In this document: piece after piece, positions 56,142 through 64,000 of the stretch
How positions within the stretch are numbered: position 1 is the stretch's first letter
How the letters are laid out: each line of letters begins with the position of its first letter
Source of the DNA: Brachybacterium sp. FME24
GTDB lineage: Bacteria; Actinomycetota; Actinomycetes; Actinomycetales; Dermabacteraceae
Assembly: GCF_014897705.1 (NCBI RefSeq)
Contig: NZ_JABUXV010000015.1
Coordinates: 1 to 64,000, forward strand
Direction of reading: 5' to 3'
Length of the DNA: 64,000 bases
The notes under the pieces: generated by a model
What the model saw: only the letters and a program-made list of their open reading frames with translations
Databases searched by the model: none
What the model was told of the DNA's origin: nothing
Translations under genes and position numbers: made by a program

Positions 56142-58259
56142 GTGTCTACCTCCACCACGTCGAAGAAGTCCGCGTACGGCGCACACAACCTCCAGGTCCT
56201 CGAGGGGCTCGAGGCGGTTCGCAAGCGTCCGGGCATGTATGTCGGTTCCACGGATTCCCGCGGTCTCATGCATTGCCTCTGGGAGATCCTCGACAATGCG
56301 GTCGACGAAGCGCTCGGCGGCGACGGTGACGCGATCGCGGTGATCCTGCACCCCGATGCCTCCGTCGAGGTGCGCGACACCGGCCGCGGCATCCCCGTCG
56401 ACACCGAGCCGCGCACCGGACTGACCGGTGTCGAGGTGGTGTTCACCAAGCTCCATGCCGGCGGCAAGTTCGGCGGTGGCTCCTATGCGGCCTCCGGCGG
56501 CCTCCATGGCGTCGGCGCGAGCGTCGTCAACGCCCTCTCCGGGCGTCTCGACGTCGAGGTCGACCGCGCCGGCAAGACGTACGCGATGAGCTTCAAGCGC
56601 GGCCATCCGGGAATCTTCGAGGACGGCGACCACCCTGATCCCGAGTCCCACTTCGTCCCCGCAGCGGGACCCGGCGAGCTGCGCGTCATCGGGAAGGTGA
56701 AGCGCGGGGTCTCCGGCACTCGGGTGCGGTACTGGGCAGACCCGCAGATCTTCATCAAGGGCTCCCACTTCTCCCTCGACGATCTCAGTCGCCGTGCCCG
56801 TCAGACGGCCTTCCTGGTCCCCGGCCTGCAGATCTCGGTCACCGACCACCGGCCGGAGGCGTCGCCCGACCAGCCCGCCACCCGCGCGTACAAGTACGAC
56901 GGCGGCATCAGCGAATTCGTCGAGTACCTCGCACAGGACGAGAGGATCACCGACGTGATCCGCCTCCAGGGCTCGGGCGACTACACCGAGACGATCCCGG
57001 TGCTCGACAAGAACGGCCACATGGTCTCCACCGACGTGGCCCGTTCCTGTGAGGTCGACATCGCTCTGCGATGGGGCGCGGACTACGACTCGACCCTGCG
57101 TTCCTTCGTGAACATCGTGGCCACGCCCAAGGGTGGAACCCACGTCACCGGCTTCGAGCAGGCGCTGGTCAAGACCATGCGCAAGCAGGTCGAGAATCAG
57201 GCCCGACGGCTGAAGTTCAACACCAAGAACGAGAAGATCGAGAAGGACGACACGCTTGCCGGTCTCACCGCGGTCGTGAGCGTGCGCATCGAAGAGCCGC
57301 AGTTCGAGGGCCAGACCAAAGAGGTGCTCGGCACCCCCGCGATCAGGGCGATCGTCGGCAAGGTCGTCGAGCAGCGACTGACCGACTTCCTCACCTCCCC
57401 CAAGAAGGGGGAGAAGGAGCAGGCAGCACTGGTCGTCGACAAGGTGGTCTCCGAGATGCGCGCCCGCATCGCCGCGCGCATGCACAAGGAGGTCTCACGT
57501 CGCAAGAACGCCTTGGAATCCTCCACCATGCCCACCAAGCTCGCCGATTGCCGCACCCATGACGTCGATCGCTCCGAGCTGTTCATCGTCGAGGGCGACA
57601 GCGCACTGGGCACCGCGAAGAACGCGCGCTCCTCGGAGTTCCAGGCGCTGCTGCCCATCCGCGGCAAGATCCTCAATGTCCAGAAGGCGTCCATCACGGA
57701 CATGCTGAAGAACACCGAGTGCGCGGCGATCATCCAGGTCATCGGCGCGGGCTCCGGGCGCACCTTCGATCTCGAAGCAGCACGCTACGGCAAGATCATC
57801 ATGATGACCGACGCCGACGTCGACGGCGCCCACATCCGTACTCTGCTGCTGACCTTGTTCCACCGCTACATGCGGCCGTTGGTCGAGGCCGGGCGGGTCT
57901 ATGCCGCCGTGCCGCCGCTGCACCGCGTGGAGATCATCCACAGCGGCTCGAAGAAGAACGAGTACGTGTACACGTACTCCGAGACCGAGCTGGACAAGCT
58001 GCTCAAGAGCCTCGAGCGCCGCAACAAGCGCTACAAGGAGCCGATACAGCGCTACAAGGGGCTGGGTGAGATGGATGCCGATCAGCTGGCTGATACCACC
58101 ATGGATCCCGGTCATCGGACTCTGCGCCGGGTGCGCATCGAGGATGCGGAGGCCGCGAGCGCCGTGTTCGAGCTCCTGATGGGCTCCGAGGTCGCCCCGC
58201 GCAAACAGTTCATCATCGAAGGGGCCGAGGAGCTCGACCTGGAGAGGATCGACGCATGA
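56142..58259 (+). CDS. parE: DNA topoisomerase IV subunit B
   Basis: The 705-aa ATPase subunit of a type IIA topoisomerase has the GHKL ATPase ([39 protein letters not shown]), the transducer domain, and the TOPRIM domain with [18 protein letters not shown] and [26 protein letters not shown] rather than EGDSAGGSAK, and the presence of a parC-type gene nearby, favour ParE over GyrB. The GTG at 56142 gives [17 protein letters not shown]. Its stop overlaps hisF (ATGA), an unusual partner. Confidence 0.93.
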   Translation: MSTSTTSKKSAYGAHNLQVLEGLEAVRKRPGMYVGSTDSRGLMHCLWEILDNAVDEALGGDGDAIAVILHPDASVEVRDTGRGIPVDTEPRTGLTGVEVVFTKLHAGGKFGGGSYAASGGLHGVGASVVNALSGRLDVEVDRAGKTYAMSFKRGHPGIFEDGDHPDPESHFVPAAGPGELRVIGKVKRGVSGTRVRYWADPQIFIKGSHFSLDDLSRRARQTAFLVPGLQISVTDHRPEASPDQPATRAYKYDGGISEFVEYLAQDERITDVIRLQGSGDYTETIPVLDKNGHMVSTDVARSCEVDIALRWGADYDSTLRSFVNIVATPKGGTHVTGFEQALVKTMRKQVENQARRLKFNTKNEKIEKDDTLAGLTAVVSVRIEEPQFEGQTKEVLGTPAIRAIVGKVVEQRLTDFLTSPKKGEKEQAALVVDKVVSEMRARIAARMHKEVSRRKNALESSTMPTKLADCRTHDVDRSELFIVEGDSALGTAKNARSSEFQALLPIRGKILNVQKASITDMLKNTECAAIIQVIGAGSGRTFDLEAARYGKIIMMTDADVDGAHIRTLLLTLFHRYMRPLVEAGRVYAAVPPLHRVEIIHSGSKKNEYVYTYSETELDKLLKSLERRNKRYKEPIQRYKGLGEMDADQLADTTMDPGHRTLRRVRIEDAEAASAVFELLMGSEVAPRKQFIIEGAEELDLERIDA

Positions 58260-59041
58260 GTGTCGCCGTCCGCGTGATCCCCTGCCTGGACGTCGACGCC
58301 GGCCGCGTCGTCAAGGGCGTCAACTTCCAGGGTCTGCGCGATGCGGGCGATCCCGTCGAGCTGGCAGGGCGGTACGGCGCCGAGGGCGCCGACGAGCTCA
58401 CCTTCCTCGACGTCACCGCCTCCTCCGGCGGGCGCGAGACCATGATCGACGTGGTGCGCCGTACGGCCGAGCAGATCTTCATCCCGCTCACCGTCGGCGG
58501 CGGTGTGCGCTCGGTGGGCGACGTCGACCAGCTGCTGCGGGCCGGTGCCGACAAGTGCGGAGTCAATACCGCCGCCATCGCCCGCCCCGAACTGATCAGC
58601 GAGATCTCCCGGCGCTTCGGCAACCAGGTGCTCGTGCTCTCGATCGATGCCCGACGCGTCACCGAGGACACCCCGGAGGGCACGGCCCGTTCCGGCTCGG
58701 GGTTCGAGGTCACCACACACGGCGGCCGTCGCGGCACCGGGATCGACGCGATCACGTGGATCCGAGAAGTCACCGAGCGGGGTGCGGGGGAGATCCTGCT
58801 GAACTCGATGGATGCCGATGGCACCGAGAAGGGCTTCGACCTCGAGCTGATCCGTCTCGCGCGTGGGGCCACGAATCTGCCGCTGATCGCTTCCGGAGGC
58901 GCCGGCCGGCCCTCTGACTTCCCGCCGGCGGTGCATGCGGGGGCGGACGCCGTCCTCGCCGCGAGCGTCTTCCATTTCCAGCAGATGACGATCGCCGAGG
59001 CGAAGCACGCCATGGCGGCCGACGGCATCACCGTGCGGTGA
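58256..59041 (+). CDS. hisF: Imidazole glycerol phosphate synthase subunit HisF
   Basis: The 261-aa cyclase subunit forms a TIM barrel and uses ammonia from HisH to make IGP and AICAR. It has [17 protein letters not shown] (catalytic Asp near residue 12), the phosphate-binding TVGGGVRS and [13 protein letters not shown]. HisH and the other his genes are not in the window. It is translationally coupled to parE upstream and to the phosphoesterase downstream. Confidence 0.95.
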   Translation: MSVAVRVIPCLDVDAGRVVKGVNFQGLRDAGDPVELAGRYGAEGADELTFLDVTASSGGRETMIDVVRRTAEQIFIPLTVGGGVRSVGDVDQLLRAGADKCGVNTAAIARPELISEISRRFGNQVLVLSIDARRVTEDTPEGTARSGSGFEVTTHGGRRGTGIDAITWIREVTERGAGEILLNSMDADGTEKGFDLELIRLARGATNLPLIASGGAGRPSDFPPAVHAGADAVLAASVFHFQQMTIAEAKHAMAADGITVR

Positions 59042-59934
59042 GCGCACCTCTCTCGGTCGCCTCCCCTGAGCACGCGCCGCGGCGCTCGTGGGCGCAGAGG
59101 GCCGCCATCGTGGTCGTCGCGGGCCTCGTGGCGATCGCCCTCAGCGCTGGATGGCTGCTCTGGGACAATCGCCGCCTCGATGTGACCAGCTATGAGGTTC
59201 CCGTGCCTCAGCTCCCGGAAGCGGTCGATGGGCTGCGCATCGCCCAGGTCTCCGACCTGCACGCCGCCTCCTTCGGCAGTTTCCCGGATCGTCTCGTCAC
59301 GGCCGTAGAGGCTGCGCAGCCGGACCTCGTCGCGGTCACCGGCGATCTGATCGATATCCGCACCGTCGAGCTCGACGGGGTGCTCGCCGTGATGAGGCAG
59401 CTCCAGCAGATCGCGCCGACGTACTTCGTGCTGGGGAACCACGAGGCGGAATCCGTGCTCCGGGGTGAACTGCTCTCCGGTCTGGAGGATCTCGGGGTCG
59501 TCATCCTTCGCGACGAGGCGGTCACCGAGGAGATCGCCGGCTCATCCATCACCCTCGTCGGGCTCGATGACCCCCGTGTCGACCTTTCGGCGGGCCGGGA
59601 TGCCAAGAGTCCGCGCGAGATCCTGAGCGGACTGGAACTGCCCGAGGGGCGAGCGACGATACTCCTCGCGCATCGTCCCGAACTGCTCGACGACTATGCC
59701 GGAACGGGTATCGACCTGGTGCTGGCGGGCCATGCCCACGGCGGCCAGGTGCGCGTCCCCGGCATCGGCGCTCTGTTCGCATCGCACCAGGGCTGGTTCC
59801 CCGAGCTCACCGAGGGGGTGCATTCCCGGGGCGAGACTTCCCTGGTCATCAGCCGCGGTCTCGGCAACAGCATTGCCGGCGTGCGCGTGAACAACCCGCG
59901 CGAGCTCATCGTGGTGGATCTGCGCACCGCGTGA
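59038..59934 (+). CDS. Membrane-anchored metallophosphoesterase
   Basis: The 298-aa YkuE-like calcineurin phosphoesterase has an N-terminal TM (about 21-42). Metal-site motifs are [27 protein letters not shown] and [10 protein letters not shown]. The catalytic domain should face the outside. The substrate is unknown; related proteins act on lipid-linked or nucleotide phosphates. The GTG start overlaps the hisF stop (GTGA). Confidence 0.9.
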   Translation: MSAPLSVASPEHAPRRSWAQRAAIVVVAGLVAIALSAGWLLWDNRRLDVTSYEVPVPQLPEAVDGLRIAQVSDLHAASFGSFPDRLVTAVEAAQPDLVAVTGDLIDIRTVELDGVLAVMRQLQQIAPTYFVLGNHEAESVLRGELLSGLEDLGVVILRDEAVTEEIAGSSITLVGLDDPRVDLSAGRDAKSPREILSGLELPEGRATILLAHRPELLDDYAGTGIDLVLAGHAHGGQVRVPGIGALFASHQGWFPELTEGVHSRGETSLVISRGLGNSIAGVRVNNPRELIVVDLRTA

Positions 59935-59996
59935 TGCCCCGGCCTGCGGACCAGGACATCACGCGTGACGGGGCCGAAACCTGCTGACGGAGCTTC

Positions 59997-60308
59997 TCAC
60001 CGGCGCAGGAAGCCGGTGCTGATCAGTGCGCGCTGGAAGGCGAGCTCGGTCTCGCGAAGTGCCTGCTCGGCGGCCTGACGGCGTCGAGCCTGGTCGATTG
60101 CTCGCCGCCGGGCAGAGACGCGGCGCCGAGCTGTCGGGAGCGCCTCAGAAGTCTCGTCGATCGACGTTGCGCTGCGGTCCCGGGCCGAGGTGGCGGCGGG
60201 AGGTGACGCCGTGCTCAGGGAGCCAGCGAGCGGCGCAGTGAGAGCATTCGTGTCGGTGGTGGTCATGGTGGTGGGTGTCGTGCTGTCGCGGGTCGTGCTC
60301 GCGGACAT
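59997..60308 (-). CDS. Small hypothetical protein, helical C-terminus
   Basis: The 103-aa protein has a Thr/Ser/Ala-rich N-terminal half and a charged helical C-terminal half (RRRAIDQARRRQAAEQALRETELAFQRAL, here quoted in part: ARRRQAAEQALRETELAF). The start is supported by CAGGAG eight bases upstream on the minus strand. The family is not recognised. It follows the interrupted small frame by 27 bases and may share its transcript. Confidence 0.6.
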   Translation of the reverse strand: MSASTTRDSTTPTTMTTTDTNALTAPLAGSLSTASPPAATSARDRSATSIDETSEALPTARRRVSARRRAIDQARRRQAAEQALRETELAFQRALISTGFLRR

Positions 60309-60335
60309 GGTGCGGCTCCTGGAAAGAGGGTGGGA

Positions 60336-60653
60336 TCAGTCTTCTCGGCACGACGGACAGGACCTGTCCGCGATGTCGGAGGGCGTCAGGGAGCGCTCGA
60401 TCGGGATCGAGTAGGTCGCCGTGACGAGGCGTGCCGGTGGGTGGTGGCCTATCCGGCGGTGCGCGCAGCGGGTTCCGGTGTCAGGGGGCCCAGTCGCCGC
60501 TGTGGGGGCCTATGCGGCGCTGCCGGCAGCGCCGCGGCCCTCACCGGCCGCTGGTGCGTCCACGGTCGATCCGTGGTGCCGGACGAGGGAGACGACGGTG
60601 GCGACCGGCGCCGCGGCCGCGCAGGCCGGGTTCGGGGTCGTGTGCATCTCCAT
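60336..60653 (-). pseudogene. Small Cys-containing frame interrupted by TAG
   Basis: One minus-strand frame of 105 sense codons from ATG 60653 to TGA 60336-60338 has high third-position GC on both sides of a single TAG at 60510-60512. The part before the stop is Ala/Pro-rich (MEMHTTPNPACAAAAP at the start). The part after it contains RCAHRRIGHHPPARLVTAT, then YSIPIERSLTPSDIADRSC and ends CPSCRED. No ATG, GTG or TTG follows the TAG, so the second half cannot be started alone. A nonsense mutation, read-through or sequencing error are the options. The start codon and the 5' part are less certain than the 3' part. Confidence 0.45.
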
Positions 60654-60903
60654 ACGGACAGTCGACCATCCCGGTGACCGGGCGCACAAGTGAATATCCT
60701 TCCCGCGGTCCCGGGCCGTGCCGATCCCGGCCACAGCTGGCCCCGGCTCTCGCGGATGTCTGCCCAGTTGGTCTCGGGCGCAGTGAGAGCACGGGCGTCG
60801 CCGCCGCTCCGACGGCGAGGACCCGGCCTCGCCCTCGGCAGGGCGGGACCGGGTCCTCGACGGGTGCACCGCGGCGCGCGGAGCTCAGAGGCTCACGCGG
60901 AGG
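60654..60903. other. No gene recognised
   Basis: There are about 250 bases between the mutarotase stop and the interrupted small frame. Frames on both strands are open because of high GC, but third-position GC is not consistent. GAAGGATATT on the minus strand near 60700 might hold an RBS or -10. Confidence 0.35.
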
Positions 60904-61776
60904 TCAGTGCTCGATGCGGTAGGTGGCACCGAGGGTGTGGGATTCTCCGGGCTCGAGCGCGACGAAGCGGTCCTTCGCGACTGCCGGTTCGAGGCACACG
61001 AACTCGGTCCACGAGGCGTCGGGGATGTCTGCCATGGAGGTCACGAGCTCGTCCCACGGGTTCCAGACGACGGTCTTGGCGGTGCCCCGTGGGGTGGAGA
61101 TGATTCGACGGGAGCCCACCTCGTCGACGATGACAACCTCTCCGTGCGCGTCCACGATCCGGTCGGTGGAGCCGGTCAGGCGCAGCGGTTCGCTCCCGAG
61201 CACATCGGCGGCGAGGCCGCGGGTGTTGTCGAGGTAGGGCGCGTTCTCGAGGCCCTCGATCGCGATCCGGCGCACGTCGCCGACCGCGAGATACGTGTGC
61301 AGCGCCGCCTCGAGCTCGAGCGGCTCCGCCCCGGCGGTGATCGTCACGTCCACGCAGAGCTCGGAGCCGATCCGGACGACCGCAGTCGCCGTCAGCTTCG
61401 CGGCGTCCTTCGGAGTCATCAGCTCCAGGACCACGTCCTGACCCTCGAGCGAGGCAGCGGTGAGTTCCCAGCGCACATTGCGCAGCCAGCCGTGCTTGAC
61501 CGTCATGTCTCCCTCGCGTCCGGGGCCGAACCACGGGCCGATCACCGGGATGCCCCCGCGGATGGCCTCACCCGCGCCGAAGGCCGAGTCGGGGCTCAAC
61601 CACAGCAGATCGGACTCTCCGGCAGGGACCCAGCTGGTCAGATGCGCGCCGTCGAGGTGGAGTACGCCGCGGGCGGCCGGGACGTCGATCACGAGCACGT
61701 CGGCGCCGCGGACCTCCTCGAGGGTGACGCCATCGGGCAGCGTGGGCATGGATGCATCGGTGCGAGCAGTGTTCAT
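60904..61776 (-). CDS. D-hexose-6-phosphate mutarotase-like protein
   Basis: The 290-aa aldose 1-epimerase-fold protein of the YeaD type has GVLHLDGAHLTSWVPAGE, FGAGEAIRGGIPVIGPWFG and KHGWLRNVRWEL, with the catalytic His in ALHTYLAVGDV and a Glu in FVCLEPAVA. It is expected to interconvert anomers of glucose 6-phosphate. The ATG at 61776 gives MNTARTDASMP; an ATG three codons upstream (61785) is an alternative. It lies 44 bases after the membrane protein gene, in the same direction. Confidence 0.88.
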   Translation of the reverse strand: MNTARTDASMPTLPDGVTLEEVRGADVLVIDVPAARGVLHLDGAHLTSWVPAGESDLLWLSPDSAFGAGEAIRGGIPVIGPWFGPGREGDMTVKHGWLRNVRWELTAASLEGQDVVLELMTPKDAAKLTATAVVRIGSELCVDVTITAGAEPLELEAALHTYLAVGDVRRIAIEGLENAPYLDNTRGLAADVLGSEPLRLTGSTDRIVDAHGEVVIVDEVGSRRIISTPRGTAKTVVWNPWDELVTSMADIPDASWTEFVCLEPAVAKDRFVALEPGESHTLGATYRIEH

Positions 61777-61820
61777 GTCTCTCATCGTTGCACGGGCGAG
61801 GGGTGCATCGACGGCAGCAT

Positions 61821-62975
61821 TCACTCTGTTGCCGTGCCGGCTGTTCCCGAGTCCTGGGGGGTGACGTCCCCACCGCTCAGTGCCTCGGGCTCGACTTCCG
61901 CGGTGCCCTCTCCCGCTGCGGAGACGGCGCGGATGAGCAGCAGCAGCCAGACGTAGACGGTCGCCGCCGCTCCCATCTCGAAGGCGGTCATGTTCAGGTA
62001 TCCGACGCCCTCGAACAGGACGATCAGCATCACGAGGATCGCGAACGCGAGACCGGTGAAGACGAGCAGTCCGCCCGGGAGGCGATGAAGCAGCACCGGG
62101 AAGACGATCAGGGCCAGGCCGAACACCACCACGAGAGATTCGGCGGCGACGTTGTGCCAGTACTCGCTGACGTTCAGGGAGATCACCGCGACCAGCACCA
62201 GGAGCAGACCGAGCACCACCAGGGTCCCGCGCACCACCTGGACCTTCCACCACGGCTCGCCGGCCGCGCGGGCCCAGCGGCCCAGATCATGGGCGAGGAA
62301 GTCCCCGACGGTCACGAAGGCGAGGCCGGTCAGCGCCAGGGTGAGGTTGAAGGTGGTGCCGGCGCGGTCCGAGCTCGCGCCGAGCTGCGAGAAGAACCGC
62401 TGCCACCAGGACGGGTCCGGGGCGAGCAGGGCGGCCGCGAGCACTCCCACGGTCAGGAAGACCATGAGCAGAGTGGCGAGGGATCGACCGTTCAGGGCCG
62501 CGGCGCTCGCCCCGACGACATACGCCCAGATACCGGTCGTCACGCTCACCCAGAAGGTGCCCGCGAACCGATCCAGCGCCACCCCGAGGAACGCCTGCTG
62601 CAGCACGGCGAACATCGCGCTCGTCAGGAGGAAGGCGAGAACCGCGTACACCAGGGCCGGCCCGGTGATCGCGAGGGCCCGACGCCACCACGGGATCTTC
62701 CGCATCCAGGGATGGCGCCGCGGGGTGAGGACGAGGAGTGCACCGGTTCCGACCAGGCCCGAGGTGACCAGGGCGGACACGCCGGCCACCTGGCCGATGG
62801 AGCCTTCACCGGACAGGGGAGCGGTGCCGCGCAGGGCGATCAGTCCGACCAGGAGACCTGCTGTCGCACCGGCGATGCCGAGCGCGAGGGTGATGCTCTC
62901 CGAGCGCGTCGAGGGCGTCGGCCCGCGGCGCGCACGAGTGCGGAGCACGGGAGGCGTGCTCCCTGGTCCGGACAT
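61821..62975 (-). CDS. Multi-pass membrane protein, unknown
   Basis: The 384-aa protein has about ten TM helices, starting near residue 29 (ITLALGIAGATAGLLVGLIAL), and a short acidic Ala/Gly/Glu-rich tail. Loops hold PRRHPWMRKIPWWRRAL and DPSWWQRFFSQLG. I do not recognise the family and see no transport motif. The ATG at 62975 is 20 bases past the parC stop, so it is probably in the parC operon. Confidence 0.75.
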   Translation of the reverse strand: MSGPGSTPPVLRTRARRGPTPSTRSESITLALGIAGATAGLLVGLIALRGTAPLSGEGSIGQVAGVSALVTSGLVGTGALLVLTPRRHPWMRKIPWWRRALAITGPALVYAVLAFLLTSAMFAVLQQAFLGVALDRFAGTFWVSVTTGIWAYVVGASAAALNGRSLATLLMVFLTVGVLAAALLAPDPSWWQRFFSQLGASSDRAGTTFNLTLALTGLAFVTVGDFLAHDLGRWARAAGEPWWKVQVVRGTLVVLGLLLVLVAVISLNVSEYWHNVAAESLVVVFGLALIVFPVLLHRLPGGLLVFTGLAFAILVMLIVLFEGVGYLNMTAFEMGAAATVYVWLLLLIRAVSAAGEGTAEVEPEALSGGDVTPQDSGTAGTATE

Positions 62976-62995
62976 GGGACTCGTGGCCGGCCAGG

Positions 62996-64000
62996 TCAGC
63001 CGACGGCAGCGATCGGCACCGCGACCGGGGTGCCCGAGCCGTCCCGTCGTCCGGTGGGTTCGGGCAGATCGATCGGTTGGCCGGCCTCGGAGGAGGCACG
63101 TGCCGGATGCGGGACCACCCAGCCGCCGATCAGCGTGTCCTCTCCGCGCAGGAATCGGTGGCACCGCATTCCGGCGGTGGCGCGACCCTTGGCGGGATAC
63201 TCCGTCAGCGGGCTCACCTTGAGCGAGCCGGTCTGGAGCAGCGGAAGGGCGTCGGAACTGCCGGAGACGGTCACGACGTCCGCCGGGGAGGTGACGTCGA
63301 CCGCCCCGAAGGAGATCACCTGCGAGTCGTCTGCGAGCTTGATCCCTGCGACGCCGCCGGCGCCGCGCCCCTGCGGGCGGACTCCGGAGGAGGGGAAGTG
63401 CAGCAGCTGGGCATCAGAGGTGACGAAGACGAGATCCAGGTCGGTGTCGTCCTCGAGATCGACCACACCGACCACCGCGTCGCCGTCCTTGAGCGCGATG
63501 ATCTCGAACCCGTCGGACTTCGGGAAATCGAGTTGGACCCGCTTCACCACGCCCTGCCGGGTGCCGAGCGCGACCGCCCCTCCCCGGGCGACGTCCGCCT
63601 CGGCGAGGCGGATCACCCCCAGGGCGCGCTCGTCGCGCCCGAGATCGATGAGGTCGGCCAAGCGGGTGCCTCCCGCCAGGGACGGCGCCCCGGCGGTCGG
63701 TGCCAGCGAGGGAAGGTCCACCACGGACAGGTGCAGCACCCGGCCGCGGTCGGTGACGACACCGACGGTGGAGCGGGTCGAGGTCTGCACTCCAGCGAGG
63801 ATCACGTCGTGCGACCCGCGGGGTCCTTCCCGCAGCAGCGGGCCCTCGCCGGCGACGCGCGCCACCAGCCCGGTGCCGGTCAGCAGCACGCCACAGGGCT
63901 CGTCGGCGACCTCGAGAGAGCCTCCGGCGGTGACGACGGGCTGATCGGCGGCCTCCAGTAGCACGGTGCGACGTGAGTCCCCGTGCTGGGCGGCGACCGC
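62996..64000 (-). CDS. parC: DNA topoisomerase IV subunit A, C-terminal part
   Basis: The C-terminal 334 codons are in the window; the gene continues beyond 64000. The sequence is the GyrA/ParC beta-pinwheel domain, with repeating blades such as VGVVTDRGRVLHLSVVDLP, ALGTRQGVVKRVQLDFP and TSDAQLLHFPSSGVRPQGR. GyrA-box-like pattern QGRGAGG is present. It pairs with parE, about 5 kb away on the other strand. The catalytic Tyr region lies outside the window. The frame is open to the window edge. Confidence 0.9.
   Translation of the reverse strand, partial: AVAAQHGDSRRTVLLEAADQPVVTAGGSLEVADEPCGVLLTGTGLVARVAGEGPLLREGPRGSHDVILAGVQTSTRSTVGVVTDRGRVLHLSVVDLPSLAPTAGAPSLAGGTRLADLIDLGRDERALGVIRLAEADVARGGAVALGTRQGVVKRVQLDFPKSDGFEIIALKDGDAVVGVVDLEDDTDLDLVFVTSDAQLLHFPSSGVRPQGRGAGGVAGIKLADDSQVISFGAVDVTSPADVVTVSGSSDALPLLQTGSLKVSPLTEYPAKGRATAGMRCHRFLRGEDTLIGGWVVPHPARASSEAGQPIDLPEPTGRRDGSGTPVAVPIAAVG

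Noticed and set aside
56142..58259. Calling this gene gyrB
   Set aside because: The TOPRIM motif is [10 protein letters not shown] rather than EGDSAGGSAK, and the gene pairs with a nearby parC-like gene instead of sitting beside recF and gyrA.
60145..60351. His-rich minus-strand frame with HHHDHHRHECSHC, resembling a metal-binding peptide
   Set aside because: It is an alternative frame of the 103-aa gene, whose own start has a good RBS. The His run arises from ACC/ACG Thr codons read out of frame.
1..64000. CRISPR arrays, prophage, integrase or attachment sites
   Set aside because: No regularly spaced repeats, phage structural genes or integrases were seen; the tRNAs at the left end are not followed by partial tRNA duplicates.

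Overview
This window looks like the core chromosome of a very GC-rich actinobacterium, most likely in the order Micrococcales. Brachybacterium or another Dermabacteraceae member is my guess from general feel; no single gene proves it. The supporting signs are GC-rich third codon positions, many GTG starts, ATGA/GTGA stop-start overlaps, and families that are typical of or restricted to Actinomycetota: DUF3043, CtaF, a dihaem QcrC, a three-helix Rieske QcrA, the Rv2175c-type regulator, type II DAHP synthase and DUF7455. From memory, the gene order follows two conserved actinobacterial blocks, one like M. tuberculosis Rv2614c-Rv2572c (thrS to aspS) and one like Rv2204c-Rv2173 (erpA-like to idsA).

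Layout. 1-325: three tRNAs (Gly, partial; Cys; Val) and a terminator. 520-15190: thrS, an HIT phosphorylase-like gene, a PrsW-type membrane protease, yebC, ruvCAB, yajC-secD-secF, apt, rel and a leftward AbiEi-like orphan. 15329-23417: a DUF349 protein (-), hisS, a thioredoxin, a DEAD-box helicase (-) and aspS. 23490-26400: DUF3043 protein (-), M20 dipeptidase with a small coupled membrane protein, and an A-type Fe-S carrier. 26764-36652: the bcc-aa3 respiratory supercomplex genes in two convergent operons, ctaC-ctaD-ctaF (+) and ctaE-qcrC-qcrA-qcrB (-). Between them lies about 2.4 kb of accessory DNA with an alpha/beta hydrolase, the decayed remnant of an IS256-family transposase, and an orphan small gene. 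36888-46903: trpD, a stand-alone Lrp ligand-binding domain, a DEDDh/GIY-YIG nuclease, an acyl-CoA synthetase, ROK glucokinase, a hypothetical membrane protein, an esterase, an acyltransferase and DAHP synthase. 47018-53948: PASTA kinase, Rv2175c-like regulator, polyprenyl diphosphate synthase, DUF4192-like protein, metX and a universal stress protein. 54222-64000: the principal sigma factor, DUF7455, parE-hisF-metallophosphoesterase, two small leftward ORFs (one broken by TAG), a mutarotase-like gene, a multi-pass membrane protein and the 3' end of parC.

How the genes work together. Most of the window is housekeeping: translation (thrS, hisS, aspS, tRNAs), recombination (ruvABC), secretion (yajC/secDF), stringent response and purine salvage (rel, apt), terminal respiration (cta/qcr), aromatic, histidine and methionine biosynthesis (aroG, trpD, hisF, metX), chromosome decatenation (parE/parC) and sigma-70 transcription.

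I found no convincing undescribed multi-gene system. The most informative signals are: a recurring leaderless architecture, in which a -10-like hexamer ends 6-7 nt before a GTG/ATG start at eight genes; the fossil IS256 transposase at 31200-31480; a small Cys-containing reading frame interrupted by a single in-frame TAG at 60510-60512; and an orphan AbiEi-like protein beside rel.
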